DNA of 64,000 nt, taken from an uncultured Candidatus Melainabacteria bacterium (lineage in GTDB: Bacteria > Cyanobacteriota > Vampirovibrionia > Gastranaerophilales > Gastranaerophilaceae). Under the pieces are notes generated by a model that did not search any database, was not told the origin of the DNA, and saw only the letters and a list, made by a program, of their open reading frames with translations. The DNA lies in contig CAKVCZ010000008.1 in assembly GCA_934726055.1 (NCBI GenBank), forward strand, positions 1 through 64,000, in the 5' to 3' direction. A program made the position numbers and the translations under genes. This document shows positions 16,301 through 25,520 of the stretch, piece after piece (the first letter of the stretch is position 1; each line of letters starts with the position of its first letter).

Positions 16301-18209
16301 TATCACGCAATTCATTTTGTAATGCTTTATATTGTGTATTATATTCGTTAAACTTATTATTAAGTTCTTCTTTTGTATGACCTTCTTTTCTGAAGTTACG
16401 CATTTCTTGATTTAAAGCATTAATGTCATTTTTAACATCATCTACTGTACGTGTTGCCGCACTTTCAGGTACAGATGGTTCTATATCTGTAACTTCATTT
16501 GCAACCGTTTCAGGTTCTTTTACAACTTGTTTTTGTTTATCTTCAAGTAATAACGGTTCTTGTTTTGTTGTAGGTAATGCTATTGTATTATTAATTTGTT
16601 CATTACCATTATAAAATTCTTTTTTGGTAGGTTGAACATCATTTGTTGGCTTTGGAGCATCTCCAATTTCCATATATGTTTTACCATCAATAATAGTTCC
16701 ATTACCATTACCTACATATTCACTTGGCATTTCACCAACTGAATTATCCCAATAATATTTACCATTAATCTCTACAACACCATTAGAAGCCGTTTTATTA
16801 ATAGTTTTTGCCGCAACGTTACCAGTTTGTTCAACCGTTCCTCTAATGCTGTTCTCATCGCTTACAACATCCTTTGTATTAGGGATATTTGTATCATCAA
16901 CTACCCCTCTATAAGATGCTTCATCAGAAGTTACATTTTTTTGTCCATCAACTTTATTATCTATTGGTAAGTTTTCAGGTTCTTGATATTCAGCTTTTCT
17001 AATAATATCTTTACCTTCTTCTTCAGTAAGATGTCCAAATTGTTCTTCATTTGCATTTATAGCATCAATAATTTCATCATTAGTTTTACCATTAGTTTGT
17101 TTTTGTATTTCTCTTAATTTAGCTTTTGCACTAGCTTCTTTACCTAAGTAAGGACTATTTGATTTAGTACCAAAGAAAGTTGCGTGAGCATTTTGCAATC
17201 CACTAAATGCAGGGTTATCTATAACTTTCTGCACCGGTTCAGATTGCAATAACATATCAATAGGTCGTAAAACTAAATTATTTGAAGGGTCATCAAAATA
17301 TTGTTTATTTCCGTTTATATCGTATCGGTACTTTTTACCTGTTTCTTTATCGTAATGAGTAATTCGTTCAAATTGATCTGCTATATCAGATGGAACGGTT
17401 TGTCCATTTGCTTTTAGTTTATTAACTTCTTTATCAATTTTAGCTTGCTTTATTGCTTTTTCAGCATAACCTTTTTCAATATTCTTTGCAGCAGTACCGG
17501 CATTTATAGCTTTAGCAATTTTAGGTACTTTACCAACTTCGCCAACACCAATAACATCCAATGCATTTAACAAAGGATGTTTAACAAATGATTGAGCAAA
17601 TGCACCAGGATTTAAACCATCTTGTTGTCCATACTGTTCTAATATGCCTTCAACCATAGCAGGAACAAGTTGTGTTACCGGATGGTTTTGAGAATATTCA
17701 TTATATGCTGCCTTTACGTTATCAGAATTACCATTTAATAAGTTTGGTATTGCAGAATTAGCTAAATCTTGTGTATCAGTTACAAATTTACCGGCATTTT
17801 TTGCTGTTTGTATAGGATGAGCGATAGCACGTCCTGCACCTAATGCACCCATACCAACTAATTGTGCAAGTCCATTAACTACTTCAGCACCATCTCTAGC
17901 CAAATTACTAAGAACATTATTAGTTCTTTCTCCTGTGTACCATTTATTAATATGGTCTGTTGTTGCTTGCATAGGAGTAGAATTAGCCATATTTACTAAT
18001 GCTTGTGAAGGACTAAATACAGTCTTTTGCACTTTTCCTTGTTGTTGTGGTACAACTTGTTTAGGAACAACATTATTACTTACCGGTTCATTTTGTATAG
18101 GTTGACTATCTTGTTGTAGTGCAACATCTAAATCAAAACCTGAAGAAGTATTACTATTTTCTGTTTGTGCAGAATAATTATTTAATTGTTCATCTAAATC
18201 AAAAGCCAT
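13398..18209 (-). CDS. Very large internal virion/ejection protein (T7 gp16-like position)
   Basis: 1603 residues, the largest gene of the phage. The N-terminus is Gln/Asn-rich and disordered. About 95-150 and 205-250 hold Gly/Ala-rich amphipathic stretches (LVGMGALGAGRAIAHP, ALDVIGVGEVGKVPKIAKA) that could enter membranes. Two tandem 77-residue units plus a partial third lie near residues 670-830. The C-terminal third has MTPFERSVVKRVMPFYSWMR, a pattern I associate with large multi-domain phage/element proteins. By position and size it corresponds to T7 gp16, an ejected DNA-entry protein; no catalytic transglycosylase motif was identified. Confidence 0.7.
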   Translation of the reverse strand: MAFDLDEQLNNYSAQTENSNTSSGFDLDVALQQDSQPIQNEPVSNNVVPKQVVPQQQGKVQKTVFSPSQALVNMANSTPMQATTDHINKWYTGERTNNVLSNLARDGAEVVNGLAQLVGMGALGAGRAIAHPIQTAKNAGKFVTDTQDLANSAIPNLLNGNSDNVKAAYNEYSQNHPVTQLVPAMVEGILEQYGQQDGLNPGAFAQSFVKHPLLNALDVIGVGEVGKVPKIAKAINAGTAAKNIEKGYAEKAIKQAKIDKEVNKLKANGQTVPSDIADQFERITHYDKETGKKYRYDINGNKQYFDDPSNNLVLRPIDMLLQSEPVQKVIDNPAFSGLQNAHATFFGTKSNSPYLGKEASAKAKLREIQKQTNGKTNDEIIDAINANEEQFGHLTEEEGKDIIRKAEYQEPENLPIDNKVDGQKNVTSDEASYRGVVDDTNIPNTKDVVSDENSIRGTVEQTGNVAAKTINKTASNGVVEINGKYYWDNSVGEMPSEYVGNGNGTIIDGKTYMEIGDAPKPTNDVQPTKKEFYNGNEQINNTIALPTTKQEPLLLEDKQKQVVKEPETVANEVTDIEPSVPESAATRTVDDVKNDINALNQEMRNFRKEGHTKEELNNKFNEYNTQYKALQNELRDIRTTNKASKKYNFDETEQVETKPKRQNIQNKSFDSKLMEEHKQQLADGKNYMFISPDYVDEVHEIQLKYNLPFDEAARYLDDYIGNSNAWEHFEGGKDFAHYNLTLDDFINSKLKEEHKQQLANRRKYMFITPDDVDEVYEIQSKYNLSFDEAARYLDDYIKDGNAWEYFEGDKEFAHYDLTLDDFIHGKLMEKHKQQNNVDAFAEEKNVDNKYKIKDNLQHLPDDNNLKPFVENNFGDNETTFSDNIRSDRLPEENLPQTDEQVLDRIFNNPSDALKAKLKENSDYYKSKGKLDNETESKTIIDTFAAYQNGITDRSKITDEMREKAVKTIAELPEDKKPFYVPRVYNERLTTSDFNLIKKMKSGRSLDDVDELKHRSYVGKADTIKGGKLNRSFNIKDIVNKIDVQRIRLKNMEKFIDSVTESFAKPLKDLDSIEPGYVAYNPDAIKNVFFGNIDMGELFTNSLRENNSIEAALKNALVSNRIEINDEIAKAIQYLTNSTPQYQIPKAIYDDLTKMNDADKMFGKKKTNTLLSLWDIGNDSFKKNVLGLNAKWFINNRIGNTIMAALKGHNLLNPQHFLTLNKIENKYFPSRISGETFHASENIMQQRATGNKGLDNVFSLLNGTSVESGNAFGKALLNTAALPGKVVNSIVKKVFDINQKFETMDRKTVYMKAARKEAIKKTGRNLMTDREILEYVKNDPEMVEKCLEHVDNVLGDYATMTPFERSVVKRVMPFYSWMRTISRHTASLPKDSPLRASLTNRLAVMTNEENEDLPNYQEGSVETDYVRDNDNKDTVLNYKHSVPYSTFAETGENPISLFVPEVNRAIEAITGRKTYNGMPLTSKRYDTPYTGGYVDLEDETGEVIDLPAKERLKSFLIGSLRDRVTGLKQTERVLGGILNSEDHLPYDALWDTDFGGYMNKDIRKNGEGWSPKEQLARYVLPLQTKGHKTYNKNTYRQKQHNKDY
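15708..16188 (-). repeat. Tandem 231-bp repeat inside the 1603-aa gene
   Basis: The marker TTGTTGTTTATG recurs at 15708, 15939 and 16170, exactly 231 bp (77 codons) apart. Units share KLxEEHKQQL, DEVxEIQxKYNL, FDEAARYLDDYI and NLTLDDFI. Two full units are followed by the beginning of a third. Confidence 0.85.
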
Positions 18210-18210
18210 T

Positions 18211-19536
18211 TTAATATCCTATTTTATCTTTATCTTTTAACCATTGAGAGCCGTATTGTAATGTCATTTGTTCATTTACAATTTTTCTCTTTTCTTTATC
18301 TTTTCTATATTTTAATGCTTTTGCTAAATTAGAATTATATTCTTCAACATTAATTTGTTTCTTTTCTGTTTTGCCATTACCTTTTGATATATGAGTAATA
18401 ACAATGCCATTCTTTTGTCTAGCAGCATTAGTATTAGCATTTTGTACAGCAGCAAGAGCTTTCATATAATCATTATTAGCTCTTATCTGATCTGTTTTAT
18501 TTTGACTATCCCAACGATTTAATTGACCTGTTGTTTTACGTTCAGCATTTTTATCTTGGTTAGCATAATGAATACCTTTATTTTGTACGTCAGTAGCTCT
18601 TATCATATTACTTTCGTGAGTGTTAGCAAGTCTGCCACGATTATTATAATCACTTACCATAGACTTCATTGCACCATCAGAAACAACACCAAAAGCACCT
18701 GCATTTGGTACATTGTAACCCATAGATTTAAGAACAGCTTTATTGCCTGCTGATTGACCTAAATATTTAGCCATATCTAAACCAACATTTGCAGCATTTC
18801 TCCAACCGCCACTAGGATTTACTTTATTAGCAACCAATGCAGTTATAAGACCTGCCACAAGTGGATTTTGTGCAACTCTACTAACAGAACCTAATAATTC
18901 ACCTGCTTGTGTCAAACCTGATTGTTGTTTTGGAGCAACAAATACGTCATTTCCATTTGCATCTTTTTGCCATTTACCTGCATATTTAGCATTATCTCCA
19001 GTAGCATATATACTTTCATTGCTAAATGTTTCGTGGTTTGGCATTTTATATTTATCTGTAAAATGTTGAGTATTAGCATCATAAGTAGGATTGTTAAATT
19101 TACCTTCGTATGCTAATTGTATTTCTTCAGGAGTTGTAGGCGATTTTATTTTATTTTGTACAATAAAGTTTGCAAGTTCTTTATTACCACCATTTAAACC
19201 TTGTTGAACATCTGCTATTTGTTGATCGTTAAATCCTTGTGCTTTTAAACCTTCGTATGGAGCAACTTCATTTTTATAATAACCTTGCATATCATAGTCA
19301 TTATTTTCTAATGCTTGTTGCAATTTATTAGCTTCAATCCATTTATCATAATTAGCTTGCATTGCCGGATCTAATTTAGTAGTATAATCTTCAGGATTTA
19401 CTCTATTTTTAAAACCTCTAACATCTAATACAGGATTTCTTTGGCTTTGTGTAAAGTCATTATTGTAATTATCCTGATAACCATTGTAAAAATCGGTAAT
19501 TGCACCAACTAAATTATCCATAAAACCTTGTGCCAT
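18211..19536 (-). CDS. Internal virion protein (T7 gp15-like position)
   Basis: 441 residues. Soluble, Asn/Gln-rich and largely helical; begins MAQGFMDNLVGAITDFYNGY and includes short helical motifs (GFNDQQIADVQQGLNGGNKE) and a Gly/Ala hydrophobic stretch (LVAGLITALVANKV) near residue 230. No known catalytic motif. It lies immediately before the 1603-aa protein (1 bp gap), the place of T7 gp15, though T7's is longer (747). Likely part of the ejected internal core, by synteny. Confidence 0.5.
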   Translation of the reverse strand: MAQGFMDNLVGAITDFYNGYQDNYNNDFTQSQRNPVLDVRGFKNRVNPEDYTTKLDPAMQANYDKWIEANKLQQALENNDYDMQGYYKNEVAPYEGLKAQGFNDQQIADVQQGLNGGNKELANFIVQNKIKSPTTPEEIQLAYEGKFNNPTYDANTQHFTDKYKMPNHETFSNESIYATGDNAKYAGKWQKDANGNDVFVAPKQQSGLTQAGELLGSVSRVAQNPLVAGLITALVANKVNPSGGWRNAANVGLDMAKYLGQSAGNKAVLKSMGYNVPNAGAFGVVSDGAMKSMVSDYNNRGRLANTHESNMIRATDVQNKGIHYANQDKNAERKTTGQLNRWDSQNKTDQIRANNDYMKALAAVQNANTNAARQKNGIVITHISKGNGKTEKKQINVEEYNSNLAKALKYRKDKEKRKIVNEQMTLQYGSQWLKDKDKIGY

Positions 19537-19545
19537 ATTTATCTC

Positions 19546-20634
19546 CTAAAAATTATACTTTTCTTTAAATAAATCTTCGTAAGATGGTTGTCCTTCCTGA
19601 TAAGCGTTATAAAGGTTATTCATATAAGGATTTTCCATTTGTTCATTAGTAATACGTGCTTGTTGTATCTTAGCAGCATCTTGCTCTAATGATGCTTGGT
19701 TTCTGTTTTGTGTTTGAGTATGTACAGCTTCGTTCATAGATTGACTTGCGTTCATAGCATTTTGAGACTCTTGCATAGATTTCATTTGAGCTTCTTTTTT
19801 CTTTTGTGCAACCATCATTGCAACTAATGCTGCAATTGCTATTGGAGCTAATACAACGGATGCACTTGCAAGACCTGCACCTGCTGCGGCTGCACCTGTT
19901 GCTGCTGCACCACCTGCGGCTGCACCTGTTCCTGCCGCTGCTGTACCTCCGGCTGCTGCTGCTTCACCTGCTGCTAAACCTGCACCGGCTGCTTCTGCTC
20001 CTGCACCTGCTAAAGCTGTACCACCAGTCTGTGCTGCAATTTCTGTACCAACTGTACCTAAACCTGCACCTGTTTCTGTACCTGCTAGAGCAGTTCCACC
20101 TGTTTGTGCTGCTATTTCAGAACCTACCGTTCCCAATTCTTGTGTTCCATTAACAACACCATTTATAGCATTACCTACTGTACTTGCTTGTCCAGGAACA
20201 TTACTTAATTGAGCAGTTGTCATTGTTGGAGCAGACATTACACTAGTATTTGGTAAAGAGGATGTTGCACCACCACCAATTTTAGATACTATGCCATTTT
20301 TTATTCCAGATAAAGCATTATTAATTCCACCTTGTAAATTATTGCCTATTGATGAAATATTATTACCAACAGTTTGTAATTTAGAACCGGCATTTTGAGC
20401 AAATCCGTTATTAAAAGAAGATAATTTACTACCAAAATTAGAAAGATTATTGCCATACGCAGAAATACTATCCCCTGCGTGTGTAACTTTATTTACTGTA
20501 TTAGGAATATTTACAGCTTTATTAGTATAAGAATATGGCTTTAAATCATTCTTGGCATCAATTTGAGCTTGAATTAAATTTTGCCTATTTTGTTCTTCTC
20601 TATCTTTTCTAATCTGTGCAAATCTATCGTACAT
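19546..20634 (-). CDS. Ala/Gly-rich internal virion or membrane-entry protein
   Basis: 362 residues. The N-terminal 100 residues are Asn/Ser/Gly-rich with short periodic units (GNNLSNFGSKLSSFNNG). The centre has a near-duplicate block (IAAQTGGTALAG twice) and then an extreme Ala/Gly segment ending in one strong hydrophobic helix (VVLAPIAIAALVAMMVAQ, about residues 258-275). The C-terminus is polar and helical. Such proteins are typical ejected pore or core components of short-tailed phages. No family assigned; start and stop overlap neighbours by one base or lie within 10 bp. Confidence 0.55.
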   Translation of the reverse strand: MYDRFAQIRKDREEQNRQNLIQAQIDAKNDLKPYSYTNKAVNIPNTVNKVTHAGDSISAYGNNLSNFGSKLSSFNNGFAQNAGSKLQTVGNNISSIGNNLQGGINNALSGIKNGIVSKIGGGATSSLPNTSVMSAPTMTTAQLSNVPGQASTVGNAINGVVNGTQELGTVGSEIAAQTGGTALAGTETGAGLGTVGTEIAAQTGGTALAGAGAEAAGAGLAAGEAAAAGGTAAAGTGAAAGGAAATGAAAAGAGLASASVVLAPIAIAALVAMMVAQKKKEAQMKSMQESQNAMNASQSMNEAVHTQTQNRNQASLEQDAAKIQQARITNEQMENPYMNNLYNAYQEGQPSYEDLFKEKYNF

Positions 20635-21239
20635 TATTTTGCCCCACTAGAAGTATTACCATTTGAAATAGTTGATTGGTTTCCGTTAGCCATTTGAATA
20701 GCTGAATTATAATCACCTGCCAAAGCAGCTTGACCTTGTGCATAGGCTTCATATAATGCTTTTAATCTGTTATAAGCATTTTCTTCAGAACTTGCCAATA
20801 AATCGGTAGTAAAGTCATTATATTTATCTGCAAGTTGATTAGCAGCGTTATTATACATATTTGTTGCTTGACTTGAACGTAACATATTGCTATTAACAAG
20901 AGGATTTATAATATCATTTTGCAATAATGAGTTATAATTCTTACCCATTTCTTTATTGTATGCAGCAATTCTTGCTTGGTTTGTAGCACTATCTAATGAT
21001 GGGTTTTTCCATTCATTGTAAAGACCTTGAAAATCCTGATTACCTTTATCATAAGTTTGTGCATATAATGTTCCAGGAGCAAATCCTTGAGTAGAATTAA
21101 CAGCAATAGTATTTCCAAAGAAATCTCTTGTTGGAGTTATATTAGTGTTAGAATATGGTGTTGCTTGATTAATTGCAGCAGTATATCCAGTTTTACTTGT
21201 ATTATTTGTTGTTGTATTTGAACTTGTTTCTCCGCCCAT
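20634..21239 (-). CDS. Internal virion protein (T7 gp14-like position)
   Basis: 201 residues, close to T7 gp14 (196). Asn/Thr-rich N-terminus, then a helical region with NSNMLRSSQATNMYNNAANQLADKYNDFTTDLL and AQGQAALAGDYNSAIQ. In T7 the gp14 protein forms the outer-membrane channel on ejection. The assignment rests on order (after the GNAT-like gene, before larger internal proteins), size and composition, not on a recognised motif. Runs of sequence quoted are non-contiguous parts of one helical region. Confidence 0.5.
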   Translation of the reverse strand: MGGETSSNTTTNNTSKTGYTAAINQATPYSNTNITPTRDFFGNTIAVNSTQGFAPGTLYAQTYDKGNQDFQGLYNEWKNPSLDSATNQARIAAYNKEMGKNYNSLLQNDIINPLVNSNMLRSSQATNMYNNAANQLADKYNDFTTDLLASSEENAYNRLKALYEAYAQGQAALAGDYNSAIQMANGNQSTISNGNTSSGAK

Positions 21240-21242
21240 AAT

Positions 21243-21629
21243 TTATCTCCCTGTATTGTAAACTAATAAATCATCGCTAATTTTTTTAAATCCTAGTCGC
21301 ATTGCTAAAATTCTAATATGTCTATGCTTTGTCTTTGCATATATATCTCCCACAAAGCCATTTAAAGACCATTTTAAGCACTTTAAATTACTTAGATGAG
21401 TCTTTCTACCTGAAAACACATTTACGTACACTCTAGGGTCATCTGGTAGCGTGTAATAATATATTCCACCTAATAGTTTGTCATCTTCTTTAAAAGCCAT
21501 AAATAAAGTTTTATTTATAACATTATCAAATGCATTACTATCTCCAATATCTTCTTGTGTTTTCTCATAAAGTTCTTTTGTTTCTTTATAAGGAAAACCC
21601 TCATCGTGTGGAAAATAAACATATATCAT
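21243..21629 (-). CDS. GNAT-like internal virion protein (T7 gp13-like)
   Basis: 128 residues, near T7 gp13 (138), which also has a GNAT-like fold. Visible features: FMAFKEDDKLLGGIYYYTLPD (beta4 and beta5 region), VNVFSGRKTH, then AKTKHRHIRILAMRLGFKKI, the typical end of a GNAT domain where a neighbouring strand follows 'A.rlGFk'. Whether it binds acetyl-CoA is unknown. It starts inside the stop of the preceding tube gene (4-bp overlap), consistent with coupled translation. Confidence 0.6.
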   Translation of the reverse strand: MIYVYFPHDEGFPYKETKELYEKTQEDIGDSNAFDNVINKTLFMAFKEDDKLLGGIYYYTLPDDPRVYVNVFSGRKTHLSNLKCLKWSLNGFVGDIYAKTKHRHIRILAMRLGFKKISDDLLVYNTGR

Positions 21630-23182
21630 ATTTGTTTTACCTTTATTTTGCTAAACTCTAATGTTTTAATTTCAAAACATTGTTCATCTTTATTTGTAAA
21701 TAACTGTATTTCAAGAGTTTTAAACGTGGCACTAGATAGCTTATAAATGCTATTTATACCTTCTCTTACAAAATAGTTAATATCCCAATGTCCAACATCC
21801 CAATATAAAGCATTTTTAAGAGTTTTTGTTTTAACTATTTTAGTTTTTACTTTTTTAAGGTAATCATAGTTTTTTATATATTTAACGCAAAATTCTGTTG
21901 TGTTATTTGCCGTTACAGTAATTCTTGGTGGAAATACTAATATTTTTAGCTTATTATCTTCGCCTAAATTCATTGGAGTACAATTAAAATATGAGTCAAT
22001 TCTTTCTCCATTAAAATAAGATGATACATATTCTGCGTAAATATCATAACCTGCCGAATATAATTCACTATTATAAATAGCAATAGTATTTATTTTTTGG
22101 CATTTTCTTTTAACCCATTCTCCTCTCAAGTAATCAAATATCATTACTATTGAGTAGTTGTAATAACTAGATATTGGTAATAAAAACCAAACTTCATTTC
22201 TATCATCTGTAACAACTGATTGTGTACGAATTTTGTGTAAATCTGTTTGTTTAACCTTCATTAGTTCGTCTTGAATATCAAGAGCAATATTTTGACCTAA
22301 TGTTTTATCTCCGTTTACAACTTGTTGGAAAGAAAAAACACCTTTTTTAGTATCATCATAAAAGTATAAATCTGTACCGTGAAATACTAAACTATCATAA
22401 CTTGCACATCCACCAGGACTTTCATCCTCAACTTTAAAAATAGTTGTTGAGTCTAATTTAACAAGTTGAGAACTATCACTATTAAATACCGCTAATGAAC
22501 CTAAGTATTCGTGTATTGCTGTTATTGGTTTTACAAATATTATAAATCCTGAAGAAGTTATATGATCCGGATCAGTATAATCAAAAACTCTACATTCACC
22601 TTGTTTAGAATACCATAAGTATTTATCATTAAATACCCATAATCTACCATCATAAGCGACCATACCTAAACCTTTTACGGTATTAACTTCGCTATCTTCA
22701 AGATGGATATGGTCTCCGGAGTCAACAACTAATCTATCGTGAGTATCTGTATCTGAATAAATATATACAATATCTTCTCCATTTGAGAAGCAAAACATAT
22801 CTAAAATACCTTGTACAAAATCAGTTGCACAACATTTACCTGTTACAGATAAACTATCTTTTATTAATGTTAATACTTTGTTCTCAATATCAAAGTTATA
22901 TATTTTACCTTCAGAACCTTCTGTGTAGATTAAACAGTATTTTAAACCATCTTGATTAGACTCAAATATACCAATAACTTGTTCTCCAGTTGGTATTAAA
23001 TCATCTGAAATTGATACGTTCCCTTTTACTGTTCTAATTCCAACACCTGAATTTAAGCCAGTATAAAACAGTTCTACATTTTGACAATCAGAGCAAGAAA
23101 CAGCTTCACTATTAAACATAGCGTTTTTTCTTCTAATTCCTGCAAATCTATTACAAATTAATGATACTTTTTGAGATACCAT
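21626..23182 (-). CDS. Tail tubular/nozzle protein (T7 gp12-like position)
   Basis: 518 residues, beta-rich, with propeller-like repeats: IGIFESNQDGLKYCLIYTE, LGMVAYDGRLWVFNDKYLWYS, GTDLYFYDDTKKGVFSFQQ, EVWFLLPISSYYNYSIVMIFDY. The N-terminus has a Cys pair (CSDCQNVELFYTG) near the conserved start of tail-nozzle proteins. Follows the 222-aa adaptor with overlapping stop/start. In T7 the equivalent gp12 forms the nozzle hexamer; here assignment is from order and beta-propeller-like sequence. Confidence 0.65.
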   Translation of the reverse strand: MVSQKVSLICNRFAGIRRKNAMFNSEAVSCSDCQNVELFYTGLNSGVGIRTVKGNVSISDDLIPTGEQVIGIFESNQDGLKYCLIYTEGSEGKIYNFDIENKVLTLIKDSLSVTGKCCATDFVQGILDMFCFSNGEDIVYIYSDTDTHDRLVVDSGDHIHLEDSEVNTVKGLGMVAYDGRLWVFNDKYLWYSKQGECRVFDYTDPDHITSSGFIIFVKPITAIHEYLGSLAVFNSDSSQLVKLDSTTIFKVEDESPGGCASYDSLVFHGTDLYFYDDTKKGVFSFQQVVNGDKTLGQNIALDIQDELMKVKQTDLHKIRTQSVVTDDRNEVWFLLPISSYYNYSIVMIFDYLRGEWVKRKCQKINTIAIYNSELYSAGYDIYAEYVSSYFNGERIDSYFNCTPMNLGEDNKLKILVFPPRITVTANNTTEFCVKYIKNYDYLKKVKTKIVKTKTLKNALYWDVGHWDINYFVREGINSIYKLSSATFKTLEIQLFTNKDEQCFEIKTLEFSKIKVKQI

Positions 23183-23850
23183 TATATAATTATCCTCTTG
23201 TCTTTTTCTAATCCAATAGAATATCTTACTAAGGTTTTATAAGCATTTTCATATTGATCTTCATATCCTGCATAGTTTTCATCTGTTTTATCTGCTATTG
23301 CATATAACATAGATTTTGTTATTAAAGCATTTTTAAATAGCTTTTCAAACTTTTCAGGAACAACAATTTGATCTTCATCTTCAGCTAATTCATATATCTT
23401 TTTACTGTTTTCATCAATACCAACAGCTAATTCAAGATATTCAACAATGATTTCATAATCATCATCTGGGTATGTATTAATTAAGAAATTGTCATTGTAA
23501 ACTTCAAATCTATCCGGTTTACCAACAACAGGTTCAATTGTCTCTAAATTATCAGCTAATTGTAAAAAGTTTTGTCCTATTCTTACAGAATAAGTTTGTT
23601 CACCATTAACTTGTTTTTTGTAGATAATACCAGTAGGCATTGTGTATTTATTTTTATTTTTTTTAGTTCTTATTACATATTCTTTAACTCTAAAAGGAAA
23701 ATCATAAGAACACCATAATTCAGTTAATGCTTTATTAATTGATGATTTTAAACCACTTTCAAAATCCTCAATCGTTTCAGCATCAGCATCATACATAGAC
23801 CACGCTTGCTCTGCAACGGCATTATATATATCTACAAACTTTAGAGCCAT
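23182..23850 (-). CDS. Head-tail adaptor / tail tubular protein (T7 gp11-like)
   Basis: 222 residues, near T7 gp11 (196). Helical N-terminus (YNAVAEQAWSMYDADAETI, SSINKALTELWCSYDFPFR), then a beta segment (IRTKKNKNKYTMPTGII), and a C-terminal helical part (KFEKLFKNALITKSMLYAIAD). The 'LWxSYDFPFRV' context is typical of gp11-type adaptors that plug under the portal. It overlaps both neighbours by one base, so translation is probably coupled. Confidence 0.65.
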   Translation of the reverse strand: MALKFVDIYNAVAEQAWSMYDADAETIEDFESGLKSSINKALTELWCSYDFPFRVKEYVIRTKKNKNKYTMPTGIIYKKQVNGEQTYSVRIGQNFLQLADNLETIEPVVGKPDRFEVYNDNFLINTYPDDDYEIIVEYLELAVGIDENSKKIYELAEDEDQIVVPEKFEKLFKNALITKSMLYAIADKTDENYAGYEDQYENAYKTLVRYSIGLEKDKRIII

Positions 23851-24155
23851 TATTCACCTTTAATTCTTGATAAAATCTTTTCTTTACTGTTTCCGCAACC
23901 TTTAATATCTATTTCGTTGTCTTTGCAGTATTCTCTCAATTGTGTAACATTCATTTCTTCAAATGCTGCATAATCACCTTTAAGAACGTTTTTTAAACCT
24001 TTTTCAGTAGGTTTTGTTGGTTCATCTTCAGGTATATCAATATCGTTATTTACAGCTTCAAATCTATCTTTGTTACTTTCTAAAACTCTTTTTGCTTCAC
24101 TCTCATCTAAATAAAAAATATGTCCTGTTACTTTGTTCAAAATTTTAAATTGCAT
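23850..24155 (-). CDS. Small head-associated protein with C-terminal SAP/HeH-like helix-extended-helix
   Basis: 101 residues. Beta N-terminus FKILNKVTGHIFYLDESEAKR, acidic Pro/Thr-rich linker (EDEPTKPTEK), then NVTQLREYCKDNEIDIKG and KEKILSRI, which fits the helix-extended-helix pattern of SAP/HeH/Rho-N domains often seen at the ends of phage head genes. It probably contacts nucleic acid or another virion part; the exact role is unknown. Confidence 0.5.
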   Translation of the reverse strand: MQFKILNKVTGHIFYLDESEAKRVLESNKDRFEAVNNDIDIPEDEPTKPTEKGLKNVLKGDYAAFEEMNVTQLREYCKDNEIDIKGCGNSKEKILSRIKGE

Positions 24156-24206
24156 AATATTCCTTTCAAAAAAAGTAGGGCTAAATTAATAGCCCTACTG
24201 GAGTCT

Positions 24207-24593
24207 TTATTGTCCAATACCAGTTGGTTTTGCAACAGCAGCAATAGTACCAGTAAATCCTGTACCGAAATCAATACAGATAGCACCATCTGCGTCAACA
24301 AATCTTGATGGGTCTTGAACAACAATAGTAGCAGTTTTACCAGTTCCGATAGGTAATGTTAAATCACCTAAACAAGCGTTAGGATATTTATTACCTGCTT
24401 TTAAGGTAACAGTTTTATCTGCACCTGCACTATTTGTTACTAAAAGCATTAATGTATTTCTCATACATTCCATTGCTTTTTTTAATTTAATACCATTTGC
24501 AACAGTTACAGCTTGTAAAGTTAATTCTTTAATTGCTGCACCAGTTGTATTAGTAATAGTTGGTAATTGTATTGTTATCTCATCTCTAGCCAT
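24207..24593 (-). CDS. Probable head decoration or minor capsid protein
   Basis: 128 residues, beta-rich and small-residue-rich, directly downstream of the major capsid gene. Segments ITIQLPTITNTTGAAIKEL, NTLMLLVTNSAGADKTVTLK, and TATIVVQDPSRFVDADGAIC resemble phage decoration or spike-type sandwich proteins. Identified by position and fold-like sequence only. SD GGAG is present. A 51-bp gap follows before the next gene. Confidence 0.5.
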   Translation of the reverse strand: MARDEITIQLPTITNTTGAAIKELTLQAVTVANGIKLKKAMECMRNTLMLLVTNSAGADKTVTLKAGNKYPNACLGDLTLPIGTGKTATIVVQDPSRFVDADGAICIDFGTGFTGTIAAVAKPTGIGQ

Positions 24594-24612
24594 AATTTAA
24601 TCTCCTTTCCAA

Positions 24613-25503
24613 TTACGAACCTACCGCAGGAGTAGCTTTTACTTTTGCACAACCCAACATATCTGCTCTTGGAGCACCAACACCGTACACACCATAACCT
24701 TTGTAGTGTGTATCGAATTTGTTGTCTGGTACGTAAGTTTGTACGTCTAATGTCTTTTGAACACCGCCTGCAAGTGTTTTTCCTCTTTGACCGAATAATG
24801 GGTAGTAGTTACCAGAACCATCTTTGTAGATATTGTTAGAAACTAAAATATCCCAACCTGACATTTTACCTACAAAGCCCTTTTCGATTTTCTTATGTCC
24901 GCTTTCAACGTATTGGAAGATTTGTTGTTTAGCTAAGAAAAATTCAAATTCAGGTGGAACAACAGCAACCATTTGACCGTCAACCCAATTGTTATGTCCA
25001 TTGTTATCACCACGTTTGAACATTGTTTGCATCATTGCAAAAATATCACGGCAGTTTGTTGCAGATAACTCGATACCATCACCTGAATTATCTAAGTAAT
25101 GACCTGCATTTGGATATAATTTTGCATATTCTTCGTCAACTAAAGCTGCAAATTGTTTTACAGCATCAGAAGTATATTCAGTAGCAAGTTTTACTTTTTG
25201 TTTGATGTCTGGAGCATTTTTAATTTCCAATTCTTTTACTTTATCAATATAGAAGTGGAAGTATTGTGCTTTATCAATTCTTACTTTTGCTAAAGAGTTT
25301 GCAGCTTCTTCTGCATCACCAATAGCACCGCCTGAAAAACTATGTAAAGTAATAGTAGCAGGCATAATAATATCTACTTCTGTACCTATACGTAGGTTAT
25401 CTTTAAAATCAGTCTTTGCTAATTTTCCTACAACACATTCATCATACAAATATTTATTGAATGACTGATTGAATGTTTGTATCATTAATTGTTCATCATT
25501 CAT
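24613..25503 (-). CDS. Major capsid protein
   Basis: 296 residues. N-terminal helical region (MIQTFNQSFNKYLYDECVV), LRIGTEVDIIMPATITLHSFSG-type beta/E-loop part, a long helix (DIKQKVKLATEYTSDAVKQ), and the KISGWDILVSNNIYK-like segment (MSGWDILVSNN) typical of HK97-fold capsids such as those of T7/P22-like phages. Preceded by a scaffold-like gene and followed by a small decoration-type gene. The assembled form is cytoplasmic procapsid then virion shell. Confidence 0.8.
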   Translation of the reverse strand: MNDEQLMIQTFNQSFNKYLYDECVVGKLAKTDFKDNLRIGTEVDIIMPATITLHSFSGGAIGDAEEAANSLAKVRIDKAQYFHFYIDKVKELEIKNAPDIKQKVKLATEYTSDAVKQFAALVDEEYAKLYPNAGHYLDNSGDGIELSATNCRDIFAMMQTMFKRGDNNGHNNWVDGQMVAVVPPEFEFFLAKQQIFQYVESGHKKIEKGFVGKMSGWDILVSNNIYKDGSGNYYPLFGQRGKTLAGGVQKTLDVQTYVPDNKFDTHYKGYGVYGVGAPRADMLGCAKVKATPAVGS

Positions 25504-25520
25504 ATTGAGTTCTCCTTTAA